Part shown: in pieces, positions 20,781-22,309 of the stretch
Layout: every line of letters starts with the position of its first letter
Numbering within the stretch: position 1 is the stretch's first letter
Assembly: GCA_902464565.1 (NCBI GenBank)
Contig: CABQJV010000033.1
Location: 1 to 22,309, forward strand
Reading direction: 5' to 3'
Length of the DNA: 22,309 bases
Source of the DNA: an uncultured Collinsella sp.
GTDB lineage: Bacteria > Actinomycetota > Coriobacteriia > Coriobacteriales > Coriobacteriaceae
Translations under genes and position numbers: made by a program
Notes under the pieces: generated by a model
Seen by the model: the letters and a program-made list of their open reading frames with translations, nothing else
Databases searched by the model: none
Told to the model about the DNA's origin: nothing

Positions 20781-21332
20781 GCTAAGTCTGATGACACCCG
20801 CATCAACGACGAGATCACTGCATCTTCGTGCCGTTTGATTGGCGTCGATGGCTCTCAGCTCGGCCTGTTCGCCATCCGCGATGCCCAGCGCGTCGCCGAC
20901 GATCAGGGTCTCGACCTGGTCGAGATCGCTCCCAACGCGGAGCCGCCGGTCTGCAAGGTCATGGACTACGGTAAGTTCAAGTACCAGCAGGCCATGAAGG
21001 CCAAGGCTGCTCGTAAGAACCAGTCCAAGGTCGAGGTCAAGGAAATGAAGTTCCGACCCAAGATCGACGTTGGCGACTACGAGACCAAGAAGGGCCACGT
21101 TCTGCGTTTCCTCAAGAAGGGCGCACGCGTTAAGATCACCATCATGTTCCGCGGCCGTGAGATGGCTCACCCGGAGCAGGGCCTTAACGTTCTCGAGCGT
21201 CTCGCCGAGGATCTCAAGCCTTACGCTACGGTCGAGTCCAAGCCTAAGATGGAAGGCCGTAACATGCTTATGCTGCTCGCCCCGATTAAGGGCGCCTTCG
21301 ATGAGGATAAAGCGGCAAGCGATACTAAGTAA
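20778..21332 (+). CDS. infC: Translation initiation factor IF-3
   Basis: IF-3 binds the 30S subunit, prevents premature 50S joining and proofreads the start codon and initiator tRNA. From the ATA at 20778 the protein has 184 residues, normal for the family (E. coli 180). The N-domain begins RINDEITASSCRLIG and contains DLVEIAPNAEPPVCKVMDYG, the IF-3 signature. A lysine-rich linker follows, then the C-domain VKEMKFRPKIDVGDY and FRGREMAHPEQG. Use of a rare start codon is a known autoregulatory trait of infC (AUU in E. coli), since IF-3 discriminates against it; here AUA fits. Starting instead at ATG 20763 would add MEVGK. It heads an operon with L35 and L20. Confidence 0.95.
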   Translation: MAKSDDTRINDEITASSCRLIGVDGSQLGLFAIRDAQRVADDQGLDLVEIAPNAEPPVCKVMDYGKFKYQQAMKAKAARKNQSKVEVKEMKFRPKIDVGDYETKKGHVLRFLKKGARVKITIMFRGREMAHPEQGLNVLERLAEDLKPYATVESKPKMEGRNMLMLLAPIKGAFDEDKAASDTK

Positions 21333-21364
21333 CTAGTGTTCTGTAACCGATTAAGGAGTATTTC

Positions 21365-21556
21365 ATGCCTAAGATGAAGTCCCACAGCGGCACCAAGAAG
21401 CGTTTCCGCAAGACTGGTACCGGCAAGCTTATGCGCGCCAAGGCTTTCAAGAGCCACATCCTGAGCAAGAAGTCCACCAAGCGTAAGCGTGGCTTCCGTC
21501 AGGAGACCGAGATTGCCGCTGCCGACCGCAAGGTCATCAAGTCGCGTCTCGCCTAA
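21365..21556 (+). CDS. rpmI: 50S ribosomal protein L35
   Basis: A 63-residue, highly basic protein opening MPKMKSHSGTKKRFRKTGTG, the family signature, and ending with IKSRLA. It binds 23S rRNA in the large subunit. AAGGAG lies 8 bases before the ATG. It lies 32 bases after infC and 46 before rplT in the standard infC-rpmI-rplT order. Confidence 0.97.
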   Translation: MPKMKSHSGTKKRFRKTGTGKLMRAKAFKSHILSKKSTKRKRGFRQETEIAAADRKVIKSRLA

Positions 21557-21602
21557 GTTCGCGTTCCCGTTTTTCGTTTTACCGTCTAGGAGTTGATAGA
21601 AC

Positions 21603-21962
21603 ATGGCACGTATTAAGCGCGCTGTTGCCGCCAAGAAGAAGCGCCGTACCGTTATGCACCGTGCGAAGGGTTACTACGGTGCCGCTTCGCGTACTTACAA
21701 GCATGCTAAAGAGCAGGTCCAGCACTCCCTGCAGTATCAGTATCGTGATCGCCGCAACAAGAAGCGCGAGATCCGTTCTCTTTGGATCACTCGTATCAAC
21801 GCTGCTGCTCGCCTGAACGACATCTCTTACTCTCAGTTCATGCACGGCCTGAAGGTTGCCGGCATCGAGCTCGACCGCAAGGTCCTGGCTCAGATGGCTT
21901 ACGAGGACATCGAGTCCTTCAACGAGCTGGCTACCATCGCCAAGAAGGCTCTCGAGGCCTAA
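21603..21962 (+). CDS. rplT: 50S ribosomal protein L20
   Basis: A 119-residue basic protein with the family blocks MARIKRAVAAKKKRRTVM, AKGYYGAASRTYKHAKEQV, YQYRDRRNKKREIRSLWI and RINAAARLNDISYSQFMHGL. L20 is needed for early 50S assembly and, in several bacteria, represses its own operon by binding the leader mRNA. TAGGAG lies 7 to 10 bases before the ATG. It is the last gene of the operon and is followed closely by a terminator. Confidence 0.98.
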   Translation: MARIKRAVAAKKKRRTVMHRAKGYYGAASRTYKHAKEQVQHSLQYQYRDRRNKKREIRSLWITRINAAARLNDISYSQFMHGLKVAGIELDRKVLAQMAYEDIESFNELATIAKKALEA

Positions 21963-21984
21963 TAGATTCTCTTGAATCGCTAGG

Positions 21985-22021
21985 GGAGTGTCGCGTTGTG
22001 CGCGGCGCTCCCTCTTTTTAT
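21985..22021 (+). terminator. Rho-independent terminator of the infC-rpmI-rplT operon
   Basis: GGGAGTGTCGCG (21985-21996) pairs with CGCGGCGCTCCC (22002-22013), 12 pairs including two wobbles, around TTGTG, followed by TCTTTTT. Confidence 0.9.
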
Positions 22022-22309
22022 CTGAAGCGCGGTTTACATTGCTAAAAGCGCGGGTAGATAAACACTTACAGGTGACCGATCTCTATATATTCCTGAACCA
22101 AAGGGTCATCATCTGATACGTGCGGAAGATCCGCACCAGTCTTTCTATTACCTATAGAAAGCAATATGTTGTGTAGGACTTGTGAAGAGTGGAATTGACG
22201 TCCCACAGAGCTTCGCGGTCTGGCAATATATCTCCTTGCCGCGCGGCCCGGTGGAACCGGGAACCAGCGCAGGCGTGCACCTTGAGAACCGGATACTGCG
22301 AGGATGGAC
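22022..22309. other. Gene-free, hairpin-rich region at window end; possible rRNA operon leader
   Basis: No ORF is supportable. Hairpins: GTGCGG/CCGCAC (22120-22136), CTTTCTAT/ATAGAAAG (22141-22161), GGCAA/TTGCC (22222-22240) and CCCGGT/ACCGGG just after. TTTACA (22033-22038) with TAGATA (22055-22060) is a possible promoter at 16-base spacing. The closing stretch CACCTTGAGAACCGGATAC resembles the boxA-like antitermination sequences that precede 16S rRNA or lie in rRNA spacers of Gram-positive bacteria. The rRNA itself would lie beyond the window. Confidence 0.35.

Overview
This GC-rich window carries a dense, mostly conserved chromosomal core. The gene content and protein style fit an actinobacterial gut commensal of the Coriobacteriia, and Collinsella is my best guess. 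That is a judgement from a long actinobacterial-type Rel protein, Tat-like lipoprotein signals, strong G/C-ending codon bias and the recJ-helicase architecture; it is not a database result. No phage, transposon, CRISPR or defence cassette is visible.

Layout. (1) 50-1393, minus strand: homoserine dehydrogenase. (2) 1644-7943, plus strand: a branched-chain amino-acid-type ABC importer with two tandem paralogous substrate-binding lipoproteins, then livH, livM, livG and livF tightly coupled. It ends in a large nested hairpin (7987-8086). (3) 8238-9716: cutC followed immediately by a GalT/HIT-like protein. (4) 9747-10745, minus strand: a bile-acid:sodium symporter family protein. (5) 10969-17456: a RecJ exonuclease fused to a superfamily-2 (RecQ-like) helicase, preceded by a short overlapping upstream ORF, then a bifunctional (p)ppGpp synthetase/hydrolase Rel and an MBL-fold hydrolase. 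(6) 17651-18517: class II fructose-bisphosphate aldolase, followed by a 92-base imperfect palindrome. (7) 18772-20205: a cytoplasmic transglutaminase-like protein. (8) 20245-20556: tRNA-Leu(CAA), whose 3' end and downstream terminator are repeated 184 bases further on. (9) 20602-22021: the infC-rpmI-rplT operon with an attenuator-type leader and an apparent AUA start codon for IF3. (10) 22022-22309: a gene-free, hairpin-rich stretch that may be the start of an rRNA operon leader.

How the parts work together. The liv block is a complete importer: two binding lipoproteins, two permeases and two ATPases. Hairpins lie between the second binding protein and livH, where they could set the ratio of binding protein to permease. 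The recJ-rel-MBL order resembles the recJ-apt-relA-dtd order of Firmicutes without apt and dtd. It puts DNA repair and stringent response genes in one transcription unit. infC-rpmI-rplT is the classic translation operon, normally autoregulated by L20.

I see no obviously new multi-gene system. The most interesting items are the RecJ-helicase fusion with its upstream ORF, the duplicated tRNA 3' end with its structured spacer, the IF3 start and leader, and the two very long intergenic palindromes.
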